Positions 16,715 through 23,848 of a DNA stretch of 42,144 nt are shown here, in pieces. The notes beneath the pieces are model-generated. The model did no database searches and was not told the origin of the DNA. It saw nothing but the letters and a program-made list of their open reading frames with translations. The translations under genes were made by a program, and so were the position numbers. The stretch spans positions 569,568-611,711 of the forward strand of contig KE159630.1 of NCBI GenBank assembly GCA_000403335.2. Direction: 5' to 3'. Source of the DNA: Lachnospiraceae bacterium MD335. GTDB taxonomy: Bacteria; Bacillota; Clostridia; Lachnospirales; Lachnospiraceae. Position 1 is the first letter of the stretch. Every line of letters begins with the position of its first letter.

Positions 16715-16855
16715 ATGAAATGCCCGGAGAGATGGTGCAAGAAACGGGCCTGTGACATTGGGGAGACGGGTTCCGGCTGGATTATCGTGTCGCTGAAATG
16801 TCCTAACTGCGGCAGGGTAATAAAGGTGTACTGGAAACCGAAAGGAAAAAGATAA
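16715..16855 (+). CDS. Com-like zinc-ribbon small protein
   Basis: A 46-residue protein with CPERWCKKRAC and CPNCGRVIKVYW, two cysteine pairs of a zinc ribbon, as in Mu Com-like and related small phage proteins. The start is uncertain: GAGGAGG lies 12-15 bases before the ATG at 16715, and near-cognate ATT/ATA codons sit closer. Two further relatives lie at 39732 and 40075. It probably binds zinc and nucleic acid; Mu Com is a translational activator, but that role is not shown here. Confidence 0.6.
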   Translation: MKCPERWCKKRACDIGETGSGWIIVSLKCPNCGRVIKVYWKPKGKR

Positions 16856-16877
16856 ATATACATAGTGGGAAAGAATG

Positions 16878-16901
16878 GCAGGAAGGTATCCTGCTATTTT
16901 T
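16878..16901 (+). terminator. Terminator after the Com-like gene
   Basis: GCAGGA and TCCTGC form a short stem followed by TATTTTTA. Confidence 0.65.
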
Positions 16902-16928
16902 ACTTTTATAGATTAAAGCGTTTCTTTT

Positions 16929-17717
16929 ATGGTCATACTAAAGTTATCAATGGAAATTTTTGGAAATTGCCATTGTGCGGCTTGGCAGGTCAGCTATGTA
17001 CAGTTTGTTATCCCCCAGGACGGCATCTATGAGTTTGAGGTGTGGGGCGCTTCCGGCGCTGCGGCGAAGGTGGATTCCCTTACGGCAGAAGGAGGGCTTG
17101 GCGGCCATTCCAAAGGCTATAAGAAGATGAAGAAGGATGAAGTGATCTATGTTTATAACGGCGGATCACCGAGCGGCACATCTTATGGGGCAAACGGAGG
17201 CGGGAACGGTTACAACTATGCCAGCAGCAAGCAGTACGGGGCAGGAGGCGGCGGTTCCACCCATGTGGCCACAAAACCTTATGGACTTGGCACGAACAGT
17301 TCCAGCGGGCCGTCCTACGCCAACCGCTCCAGCATCCTGATCGTGGCGGGAGGCGGTGGGGGCGGCGGGATAGACAACGGCACAGCCCACAAGGGAGGAG
17401 ACGGCGGCGGGGAGCGTGGCGGGAACGGCTCCGGCGGCGCATTGGGAGGCCGGCAGATTTCCACGGGGAGCAGCCCGTCTGAAAACTTTGGCATTGGGGA
17501 TTATTATTCATCAAGCAGTGCCGCTTCTTCCGGCGGTGGTGGCGGATGGTTCGGCGGGAACTATGGCCTGCGCGGTGAGTCAGGCGCAGGAGGCTCCGGC
17601 TATGTGGACGGTGTGGCACCATTCACCCACAACGGGAAATATTACCCTGCGGAGACCGAGGCGGGGGTGAACGAGGGGAACGGCAGGGCATTCATCCGGT
17701 ATGTGGAATGCGCGTAA
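16929..17717 (+). CDS. Glycine-rich phage tail-end protein, probably 5' truncated
   Basis: Residues about 20-262 match the glycine-rich domain found at the ends of phage tail or fibre proteins and some surface proteins: VQFVIPQDGIYEFEVWGASG, many GGGG runs, ILIVAGGGGGGG, GGGGGWFGG and a final GRAFIRYVE. The first ~20 residues (MVILKLSMEIFGNCHC) do not fit, and no ribosome site precedes the ATG. The longer fibre body expected upstream is missing, so this is probably the 3' end of a larger gene left by a deletion between the Com gene and here. It heads the holin-endolysin group. Confidence 0.7.
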   Translation: MVILKLSMEIFGNCHCAAWQVSYVQFVIPQDGIYEFEVWGASGAAAKVDSLTAEGGLGGHSKGYKKMKKDEVIYVYNGGSPSGTSYGANGGGNGYNYASSKQYGAGGGGSTHVATKPYGLGTNSSSGPSYANRSSILIVAGGGGGGGIDNGTAHKGGDGGGERGGNGSGGALGGRQISTGSSPSENFGIGDYYSSSSAASSGGGGGWFGGNYGLRGESGAGGSGYVDGVAPFTHNGKYYPAETEAGVNEGNGRAFIRYVECA

Positions 17718-17725
17718 ACAGTAAC

Positions 17726-17748
17726 TACACCTTACGGGGTGTTTTTTT
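17726..17748 (+). terminator. Terminator after the glycine-rich gene
   Basis: ACACC and GGGTGT pair around TTACG, followed by seven T. Confidence 0.75.
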
Positions 17749-17775
17749 AATGCAAATTTAGAAGGAGGAACTGGA

Positions 17776-18180
17776 ATGAAGAATTTTATCGAGGCGGCGC
17801 AGTATGCGTTTGCGGCGCTCGGCGGTGCGCTGGGTGCGGTCATGGGAGGCTTTGACGGTTTCCTTTATGCACTGGTGGTATTCGTGGTGGTGGATTATGC
17901 CACCGGGCTGATGGCGGCTGCGGTGGAGAAGAAACTCTCCAGCGAAGTGGGATTCAAGGGCATCTTTAAGAAGGTCATTATTTTCAGCCTTGTGGCAGTG
18001 GGGCATATCGTAGATACGCACATCATCGGGGAAGGGAGCGTCCTGCGGACGGCGGTCATCTTCTTTTACCTTTCCAATGAGGGCATTTCTATCTTGGAGA
18101 ATGCCGCGAGGACGGGGCTGCCCATTCCGGGGAAGCTGAAAGCCGTGCTGGAGCAGTTACGGGAGGAAAAAGAGGAATGA
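17776..18180 (+). CDS. Phage holin (toxin secretion/phage lysis holin family)
   Basis: A 134-residue membrane protein with hydrophobic segments near residues 8-30, 33-50 and 70-90 and a charged C-terminus. VVFVVVDYATGLMAA and GFKGIFKKVIIFSLVAVGHIVD are typical of the Firmicutes phage_holin_4 family. AAGGAGGAA precedes the ATG. Holins permeabilise the membrane so that the endolysin reaches the wall; the endolysin follows 400 bp downstream. Confidence 0.88.
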   Translation: MKNFIEAAQYAFAALGGALGAVMGGFDGFLYALVVFVVVDYATGLMAAAVEKKLSSEVGFKGIFKKVIIFSLVAVGHIVDTHIIGEGSVLRTAVIFFYLSNEGISILENAARTGLPIPGKLKAVLEQLREEKEE

Positions 18181-18308
18181 TATGCTGCACAAATTTTCTG
18201 ATGATGTTTGTGCAGTTTATGGTCCCATTCCCGCTTGCTATTATGCCCGTCCAGAGCGAACATGTCTGTGACCGGGGAAACCGGAATACAGGGACGGAGG
18301 GTTTAAGG

Positions 18309-18476
18309 ATGAGGGCATACGGTGAAAGGGAGATGCATGGGAAGTACACGCTGGAGGATTACGGCGGCTGGTCGAGGAACCACACCAAAGCGGCATCCAT
18401 CCGCAGGTGGAAACGCCCGCTGAAAAAGAGGGCAAGGCAGGTGTGCCGCGCCATGCTGAGACGAATGGAAAGATAA
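18309..18476 (+). CDS. Small basic phage protein between holin and endolysin
   Basis: A 55-residue, very basic protein (YTLEDYGGWSRNHTKAASIR, then RRWKRPLKKRARQ). GGAGGG lies seven bases before the ATG. Small genes of this type recur between holin and amidase genes in Clostridia prophages; function unknown. A longer in-frame start at 18177 overlapping the holin stop is possible but lacks a separate ribosome site. Confidence 0.55.
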   Translation: MRAYGEREMHGKYTLEDYGGWSRNHTKAASIRRWKRPLKKRARQVCRAMLRRMER

Positions 18477-18494
18477 CAGGATAATTTTTGGAAG

Positions 18495-18519
18495 GGCATC
18501 GCTGCGGCGGTGCCTTTTT
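18495..18519 (+). terminator. Terminator before the endolysin gene
   Basis: GGCATCGC and GCGGTGCC form a stem (one G-U pair) followed by TTTTT. Confidence 0.75.
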
Positions 18520-18579
18520 CGTTCAATAAGCTGACCCGTGGAACGGGGCGGCGTTTGATGTGAAAGAGAGGGAAATGGG

Positions 18580-19893
18580 ATGAATTTGAAACAGAATTAC
18601 CTTACGGAGTCCGGCTGTTATAAAGCGGGGAAGCACATCACCATGAAAGGTCTTATGATCCACTCGGTGGGATGCCCGCAGCCAAAGGCGGATGTGTTCA
18701 TGAAGAACTGGAACAGGGCGGATGCAAATGCCTGCGTCCATGCCATCGTAGAGCCGGACGGGGATGTATACCAACTGCTCCCGTGGGATTTCCGTGGGTG
18801 GCACTGCGGAGGCGGAGCGAACAATACCCATATCGGCGTGGAGATGACGGAGCCTGCCACCATCCGATATACGGGCGGCTCAAACTGGACGGAGACCGGG
18901 AACGGGGAGAAAACGAAAGCCCATGTGCTTGCCGCCTACAAATGCGCGGTGGAATTGTTTGCATATCTCTGTCAGCACTTCCATTTAGACCCACTTGCGG
19001 ATGGCGTTATCATCAGCCACAGCGAGGGATGTAAAAGGGGCATTGCCAGCAACCACGGAGACGTGGAGCATCTGTGGTCTAAGTTTGGATTGTTGATGGG
19101 GCAGTTCCGAAAAGACATCGGGGCGGCTATGGAGGGAGGCTCTGCGGAGGATACCCTTACTGCCATTATGGGAAAAGCGAAAGCCACGGCGGAGCAGATG
19201 AAATCCTATCTGCAAAAGAAGAATCCGGCTGTGCCACAGTCCATTCTGGATATGGTTCCGCTGTACCTTTCGGAAGGGGAGGCGGAGGGCGTGAGGGGTG
19301 ATATCGCCTTTGCACAGTCCTGTCTCGAAACGGGGAACTTCACTTTCTCCGGCTCTGCGGTCACTCTTCCGCAGAACAATTTCTGTGGCCTTGGGGTGAC
19401 ACAGAGGGGCAAAACAGGACTGTCCTTTGAAACGGCACAGCTTGGCATCCGGGCGCAGATTCAGCACCTCAAAGCCTACGCCTCCACGGATGCGCTTGTA
19501 AATGAAAAAAACGATCCCCGGTTCCGTTATGTCACAAGGGGCTGCGCTCCCTATGCGGAATGGCTCGGCCAGAAGGAGAATCCGCAGGGGAAAGGCTGGG
19601 CGGCAGGGGAGAAATACGGGGAGAAAATCCTCTCCATCCTGAAAGCCATTGTCAGCGAAGGAAAAGTGCAGTTCATGGAGAGCCTCACCCTTTCCGCACC
19701 TTACATGGTGCGCGTATCTATCCCCGATCTGAATATCCGCAGAGGCCCCGGAACGTCATACCCAAAGACGGGGAAATTTACTGGTGTCGGCATTTTCACT
19801 GTGGTCGAGGAAAAGGACGGCTGGGGGCTGCTCAAAGCCTATGCGGAAAAGAGGAACGGGTGGATTTCTCTTGCGTTCACCACCCGAATGTAA
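18580..19893 (+). CDS. Three-domain endolysin: amidase, glucosaminidase, SH3
   Basis: The 437-residue protein has an N-terminal amidase_2 domain (about residues 20-175; zinc histidines in LMIHSVG and IISHSEG, with RGWHCGGGANNTHIGVEM between). A mannosyl-glycoprotein endo-N-acetylglucosaminidase-like middle follows (about 215-370; AFAQSCLETGNF carries the likely catalytic Glu, then QNNFCGLGVT). A bacterial SH3 wall-binding domain ends it (about 372-437; LNIRRGPGTSYPKTGKF, WISLAF). It would cut both the peptide side-chain link and the glycan backbone. There is no signal peptide, consistent with release through the neighbouring holin. Confidence 0.92.
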   Translation: MNLKQNYLTESGCYKAGKHITMKGLMIHSVGCPQPKADVFMKNWNRADANACVHAIVEPDGDVYQLLPWDFRGWHCGGGANNTHIGVEMTEPATIRYTGGSNWTETGNGEKTKAHVLAAYKCAVELFAYLCQHFHLDPLADGVIISHSEGCKRGIASNHGDVEHLWSKFGLLMGQFRKDIGAAMEGGSAEDTLTAIMGKAKATAEQMKSYLQKKNPAVPQSILDMVPLYLSEGEAEGVRGDIAFAQSCLETGNFTFSGSAVTLPQNNFCGLGVTQRGKTGLSFETAQLGIRAQIQHLKAYASTDALVNEKNDPRFRYVTRGCAPYAEWLGQKENPQGKGWAAGEKYGEKILSILKAIVSEGKVQFMESLTLSAPYMVRVSIPDLNIRRGPGTSYPKTGKFTGVGIFTVVEEKDGWGLLKAYAEKRNGWISLAFTTRM

Positions 19894-19992
19894 GGTGGCA
19901 TTCATATAGGAAGAAAGCGGCCAGACCGCTTGACTTTACGGCCTTTCAGAGTGATTAATAGACTACCCAAAAAGAAAGGAGCGCAGACGGAT

Positions 19993-20175
19993 ATGGCAGA
20001 TATTGAGGGGAAAAAACTGAGGGCGTCAATCTACTGCAGGGTGGGAAACCCAAAGGATGCGGAGCCTTGTTTTAAAGAAAAATGCGGGAGCCCTGCGGGG
20101 CAGGGACGGAAAGGAGCGGATGCAGATGCGCATAAGGAAAGTTGCGATATATGCAAGGGTGTCAACAGAGCATGA
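19993..20175 (+). pseudogene. Short relic resembling a recombinase N-terminus
   Basis: A 60-residue frame starts MADIEGKKLRASIYCRVGNP after AAAGGAGCGC. KLRASIYCRVG resembles the first beta strand of serine recombinases (KVAIYARVS in the next gene), but the frame then becomes low-complexity and stops inside the true recombinase gene. It may be the stump of a second recombinase or a short leader peptide coupled to the main gene. Confidence 0.45.
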
Positions 20176-21838
20176 GGCACAGCTTTCAGCATTGGAGAAC
20201 CAGGTGCAGTATTATGATGACCTGATAGACAGGCACCCGGACTGGGTGCTTTACCGCCGGTATATCGATGAAGGGATCACCGGCACCTCCATATCCAAGC
20301 GGAAAAACTTCGTGCGGATGATGGAGGACGCGAAGGACGGCCATTTCGATCTGATCGTCACGAGGGAGGTATCGAGGTTCGCAAGGAACACGGTGGACAC
20401 CCTCCAGCAGACGAGGCTCTTGAAGCGGATGGGGATTGAGGTGTATTTCACCGAGGACGGCATATGGACCATGAACGATGAGGACGGGGAGCTGCGGCTG
20501 ACCATCATGGCGACCCTCGCGCAGAACGAATCGAAAAAGACCTCCATGCGGGTGAAGGCGGGGCAGATGGTCTCCTTCCAGAACGGGGTGGTCTACGGCA
20601 CCGGGAACGTGCTTGGCTATGACAAGGTGGGACCGGAATATGTCATCAATGAGGAACAGGCAGAAACGGTCAGGAGGATATTCGACCTGTACCTTGCGGG
20701 CAACGGCTACCATAAAATAATGAAGCAGCTTGAAAAGGAAGGCCGCCGCACGGCGATGGGGAAGACGATGTGGCATTACGCCACCGTCGGCCATATCCTG
20801 AAAAACCGCCTTTACTGCGGCGAACTGGAATACCGGAAGGAATACGTGCCGGACTACCTGGAACAGAAAAGGGCGAAGAACAAGGGGGAGCTGGAGCGCG
20901 TCATCGTGGAGGGGAAGCACCAGCCCATCGTCACCAAGGAGGAGTTCGAGAGGGTGCAGAAGATGATGGCGGAAAAGGACGCGCAGATGGGGCAGCGCCG
21001 GAAGAACAAGGGCGTCCATTCGGACGACCTCTGGCGCAGGAAGATGCGGTGCCAGTGCGGCCACGCCTTCGCAAAGACCAAGTGGCATACCAAGACGGAC
21101 TTCATCACCTACACCTATAAATGCTACGACCAGACCCGGACGGGGACCATAGCGGCAAGGCTTAAGAACGGCCTGGGCATTGAGAACGTCTGCCGCTCGC
21201 CGCTGGTGCAGGACTGGAAGATGTACACGATGGCGCAGAAAGTCCTCCACGCCGTGTTCGATGACCCGGAGGGGACGCTCCTGAACGCGGCGGCGGTGCT
21301 GGGGTGCGGCATCGCCGGGGTGGAGCAGTCGGAAGTCCTGCGGGATAAGGAAATCATAGAAGAACAGCTCAAAAAGGAGCGGGGCAGATATGAGACGCTG
21401 CTCGACATGAGGATGAACAACGAGATACCGAAAGAGGTATTCAGCCGAAAGCAGCAGGAGGTTGGGGAGCGGATCGCGGAACTGGAGCAGCGGATGGAGC
21501 AGTACGGGGACGTGGAGCCCGCCACGGAGGCGGACGTGAGCGGCAAGCTGGAAAACCTGCAAAAGCTCATGGGGCAGTTCTCCATGCCGGAGGATGGCGA
21601 GTTTTCGGAAGAGGAAATGGATAAATATGTGTCAGGGGTGAGGGTTTACGAAGACCGCTTCGAGTGGCTTTTAAACTTAAGCCCCGATGCAGGAGGGGGA
21701 CTGGATGATGCCGGTTCCCCCGTTTATTTTAAGAAGATAACGGTCACGCCGGATGACGAGCGGGCGTGGTTCAGGAAACACCCGCAGTGGTCAAAATCCA
21801 ACAGGTATGCGGAACTGGAGGTATGGATATTCATTTAA
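20126..21838 (+). CDS. Large serine recombinase (prophage integrase)
   Basis: A 570-residue recombinase. The resolvase domain spans about residues 1-150 with catalytic Ser13 (AIYARVSTEHEAQ), YIDEGITGTS and VTREVSRFARN. A recombinase domain (about 165-290; VLGYDKVGPEYVINEEQAETVRRIF is its start), a zinc ribbon (about 305-345; MRCQCGHAF and YKCYDQ) and a coiled coil (about 400-470) follow. I chose the ATG at 20126, nine bases after GGAG. Such enzymes integrate and excise phages and conjugative elements at att sites near the gene. It sits at the right end of the phage remnant, beside the 21.9-23.4 kb border region. Confidence 0.93.
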   Translation: MRIRKVAIYARVSTEHEAQLSALENQVQYYDDLIDRHPDWVLYRRYIDEGITGTSISKRKNFVRMMEDAKDGHFDLIVTREVSRFARNTVDTLQQTRLLKRMGIEVYFTEDGIWTMNDEDGELRLTIMATLAQNESKKTSMRVKAGQMVSFQNGVVYGTGNVLGYDKVGPEYVINEEQAETVRRIFDLYLAGNGYHKIMKQLEKEGRRTAMGKTMWHYATVGHILKNRLYCGELEYRKEYVPDYLEQKRAKNKGELERVIVEGKHQPIVTKEEFERVQKMMAEKDAQMGQRRKNKGVHSDDLWRRKMRCQCGHAFAKTKWHTKTDFITYTYKCYDQTRTGTIAARLKNGLGIENVCRSPLVQDWKMYTMAQKVLHAVFDDPEGTLLNAAAVLGCGIAGVEQSEVLRDKEIIEEQLKKERGRYETLLDMRMNNEIPKEVFSRKQQEVGERIAELEQRMEQYGDVEPATEADVSGKLENLQKLMGQFSMPEDGEFSEEEMDKYVSGVRVYEDRFEWLLNLSPDAGGGLDDAGSPVYFKKITVTPDDERAWFRKHPQWSKSNRYAELEVWIFI

Positions 21839-21848
21839 AACGAAAGAG

Positions 21849-21891
21849 GGACAGGGCGTAAGGGCTGTGGCGCAGCCTTTCCGTCCTGTCC
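21849..21891. other. Strong dyad between convergent genes
   Basis: GGACAGG with AAGGGCTG pairs with CAGCCTT and CCTGTCC across 43 bases. It lies between the recombinase stop and the stop of the small leftward gene. No T-run follows on the plus strand; it may be a bidirectional terminator or lie near the attachment site. Confidence 0.5.
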
Positions 21892-21903
21892 GGCACTTTG
21901 CGG

Positions 21904-22212
21904 TTACAATTCTGTATTCATTTCTTTTGCGTCTGTCGGCAGGCATTTCCCCAAAAACATGGCCTTGCAGTCGGAAAATCCCAGCAGGTAGGCGAGCATC
22001 CCAAACCGGGAGCCCAGCGCGTTCTGCTCGCTGACGTAGCGGTCAATCAGCAGCCGGATTTCTTTTGACAAGTCCATCCTTTCCAGTTCGCCGGAGTATA
22101 CGTCAGACTTTCGGAGAATCGCCTGGTATTCCCCGTCACTGCTTACAATGCCGTTCATGACGCTGTGCATGCGTGTGTCCATGAGCTGGTACAATGCAGA
22201 ATCTTTTTCCAA
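21904..22212 (-). CDS. Small conserved protein next to the recombinase (DUF6664-like)
   Basis: A 102-residue soluble helical protein starting at a TTG (22212) six bases after GGAGGG; a much longer upstream frame has no ribosome site. The body reads EKDSALYQLMDTRMHSVMNG, then LSKEIRLLIDRYVSEQNALG and RFGMLAYLLGFSDC. Small proteins of this type occur beside recombinases in Lachnospiraceae elements; the DUF6664 label is from memory. The promoter TTGCCA-17-TAAGAT (22239-22267, minus strand) lies in the shared 90-bp element. Function unknown; control of excision is one guess. Confidence 0.65.
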   Translation of the reverse strand: MEKDSALYQLMDTRMHSVMNGIVSSDGEYQAILRKSDVYSGELERMDLSKEIRLLIDRYVSEQNALGSRFGMLAYLLGFSDCKAMFLGKCLPTDAKEMNTEL

Positions 22213-22220
22213 TCCAATCC

Positions 22221-22325
22221 CTCCTTCCGTGGTGTCGTATCTTAACTCTGAATTTGGGAGTTGGCAAGTGGAAAATAAAAAAGCCGGAAAACTATATTGT
22301 AGCGTCCGACATTTTCTGATAAAAT
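22221..22325. repeat. 90-bp promoter/terminator element, copy B, with two promoters
   Basis: Matches copy A at 250-343. On the minus strand it carries TTGCCA (22262-22267), a 17-bp spacer and TAAGAT (22239-22244) for the small leftward gene. On the plus strand TTGTAG (22297-22302), 17 bp and TAAAAT (22320-22325) can drive the holin-like toxin. The terminator stem of copy A is partly kept (AAAAAGCCGG with CCGACATTTT). Confidence 0.7.
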
Positions 22326-22439
22326 ATTTATAAGGGTGCTGCCATAACGGTAGGCGGCTAGTTCTTCTGCGGAGGGACTGTGACCCTCCGATTACATAGA
22401 AACCTGCTTGCAGGAATCTGGGAAAGGAGGGCTGAGTGG

Positions 22440-22544
22440 ATGTTGACGATTGAAGGATTGATTTCAGTGCTTGGCTTATGCCTGACCTGCTTCGGTCTCG
22501 GATACGCCATCGGAAGCAAGGATAATAATAAACCACAAAAATAG
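22440..22544 (+). CDS. Holin-like type I toxin, 34 residues
   Basis: The peptide MLTIEGLISVLGLCLTCFGL continues with a glycine/tyrosine stretch and a charged tail ending in NNKPQK. One hydrophobic helix followed by a charged C-terminus is the TxpA/Fst-like plan of toxins annotated as putative holin-like toxins, which damage the membrane. GGAGGG lies just upstream. The leader (about 22330-22439) contains two hairpins (GGAGGG/CCCTCC and CCTGC/GCAGG), fitting delayed translation. A convergent antisense RNA starts from a good promoter at 22634-22662 and shares its terminator with the toxin mRNA. Confidence 0.82.
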   Translation: MLTIEGLISVLGLCLTCFGLGYAIGSKDNNKPQK

Positions 22545-22627
22545 CCGCCCCACAGTCTGCAAAACTAAGGCGACTATTTTTGTTGACCTAAATTCGGACT
22601 AGCCGTCTATCGGCAGTACCTTTATGT
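22535..22627 (-). ncRNA. Antisense antitoxin RNA of the holin-like toxin (RatA-like)
   Basis: The minus strand has TTGACA (22657-22662), a 17-bp spacer and TAAGAT (22634-22639), so transcription should start near 22627. It should stop at the dyad 22537-22581 (AAAATAG-C-CGCC with GGCG-A-CTATTTT), which ends transcripts in both directions. The ~90-nt RNA would pair with the 3' part of the toxin mRNA, as in TxpA/RatA. Confidence 0.75.
22537..22581. terminator. Bidirectional terminator shared by toxin mRNA and antisense RNA
   Basis: AAAATAGCCGCC and GGCGACTATTTT pair with one mismatch; T-runs or A-runs flank both sides. Confidence 0.8.
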
Positions 22628-22682
22628 AAATATATCTTAGCAGATTTATATGGAATTGTCAAACGCTGCGGAGCTTTCCACT

Positions 22683-23389
22683 GAAATCATTTTATAGCGG
22701 ATTCCGCATAAAAGCAAGGAAATCTTGTCGAATCCCGTTTGTCGAATGTCGAATTGGGTGGGGTAAATGGGGTAAAGAGGGGTAAAAGTCATCATAATCT
22801 AACAGCGGCACAGGCGGCTATTCAGAAATAATGCCATAGGATTTTTGGTACTCGCAGGCGAAAGTATTGAAGAATGGCTTAAAATCAAGGGTTTTAAGGC
22901 TTGGTGGGGTTCATCACGGTGGGTGGTGAACCCCAATTTTTTTGTTTTTGGATGCCGCTGATAGGATGGCGATAGGAGAAAAAATCGTACTATCAGGCAA
23001 AAGTATACTTTCACGCAAAAGTCAGGGGTTTCCGTGATAGTATAAAACGGAAAGGTAAAAAGGAGTAGGATATTGGCGGTTTTGGCTGAAAGGCGTATTA
23101 GTTTGACGGAAAATGCTGTCGATAAACGGGAGATATAATACAAACACGGAAACTGCTCGGAGTTTTCGTGATAGTTTGGAGTTTTGCGTGATAGTATACA
23201 GAAAAATTGTAAAATAATAACAGGAGAAAGAGGGCTGTGCAATGGCTCTTTTTTGCTTTCCGCTCCCGAAAAATAGTCGTTTCGTGCCATCGGGTGAAAA
23301 ACAGAAAATTTTTATGGTATAATTCAGTGGGTGCTTTTGCTTTAGCGGGAATGGTTTTCTGCCGAAGTAATAGGAAACAGCGGAAAGGG
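22683..23389 (+). repeat. ~707-bp long direct repeat, copy B
   Basis: Copy B of the block at 1131-1856. It keeps the triple GTCGAAT and GGGGTAAA motifs and all six TACTATCACGCAAAAGTA-like boxes, but lacks about 20 bp present in copy A near 1614-1634. It carries the extended -10 promoter (TATAAT 23318-23323, GTGAAA 23294-23299) and stops about ten bases before the HxlR start codon. No gene is supported within it. Confidence 0.9.
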
Positions 23390-23399
23390 GCATCATCCT

Positions 23400-23765
23400 A
23401 TGAAAATGAGAACGGAATACACCTGCCCTTTGGAATTAGTGCATGACATGATTAAAGGGAAATGGAAACCGATCATCTTATGGCGGCTGCGTTTAGGGGC
23501 GACATCTCTGGCGAAGCTGGAACGTGACATAGACGGCATTACACAGAAGATGCTGTTGGAGCAGTTAAAGGAACTGATGGATTACGGATTTGTGGAAAAG
23601 AAATCCTATGAGGGATACCCGCTCCGGGTGGAATATTCTCTAACAGATGATATGGGAATGAAAATACTGGAAGCGTTAAGGATCATGCAGCATATCGGGA
23701 TTGACTACCTGAAAGCAAACGGCATGGGGCATATTCTGGAGGAAAAGGGAGTAGTTCCGGATTAG
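23400..23765 (+). CDS. HxlR-family winged-helix regulator
   Basis: The 121-residue protein is a clear HxlR/MarR-like regulator: CPLELVHDMIKGKWKPIILW at the N-terminus (with the single conserved Cys in YTCPLE), LAKLERDIDGITQKMLLEQL as recognition helix and wing DYGFVEKKSYEGYPLRVEYS. Many HxlR proteins sense thiol-reactive electrophiles or redox change through the N-terminal Cys. AAAGGGG precedes the ATG. It is read from the promoter carried by repeat copy B, and probably controls the PEBP gene behind it. Confidence 0.9.
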   Translation: MKMRTEYTCPLELVHDMIKGKWKPIILWRLRLGATSLAKLERDIDGITQKMLLEQLKELMDYGFVEKKSYEGYPLRVEYSLTDDMGMKILEALRIMQHIGIDYLKANGMGHILEEKGVVPD

Positions 23766-23815
23766 TACCCACAAAAAAGTGGGTAATTTACTGTCTGGGA
23801 ACCGCCGCTTATAAT
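23766..23815 (+). promoter_or_regulatory. HxlR-type operator and promoter of the PEBP gene
   Basis: A perfect inverted repeat TACCCAC-AAAAAA-GTGGGTA (23766-23785) lies directly ahead of a promoter, TTTACT (23787-23792), 17 bp, TATAAT (23810-23815). Palindromes of this kind overlap or adjoin promoters controlled by HxlR regulators, so the HxlR protein probably represses the PEBP gene until induced. Confidence 0.7.
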
Positions 23816-23848
23816 ATCATCATAAAATCGGATTGGAGGTTATCGAAG

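Noticed and set aside
17080-17622. Leftward 180-residue arginine-rich frame
   Set aside because: Antisense of glycine codons in the glycine-rich tail protein.
20186-21562. Leftward 458-residue frame
   Set aside because: Shadow of the G/C-rich serine recombinase gene; histidine/leucine-rich and without a ribosome site.
21904-22536. 210-residue leftward reading of the small gene beside the recombinase
   Set aside because: The upstream half runs through the antisense of the holin-like toxin and the 90-bp element; the TTG at 22212 has the proper ribosome site.
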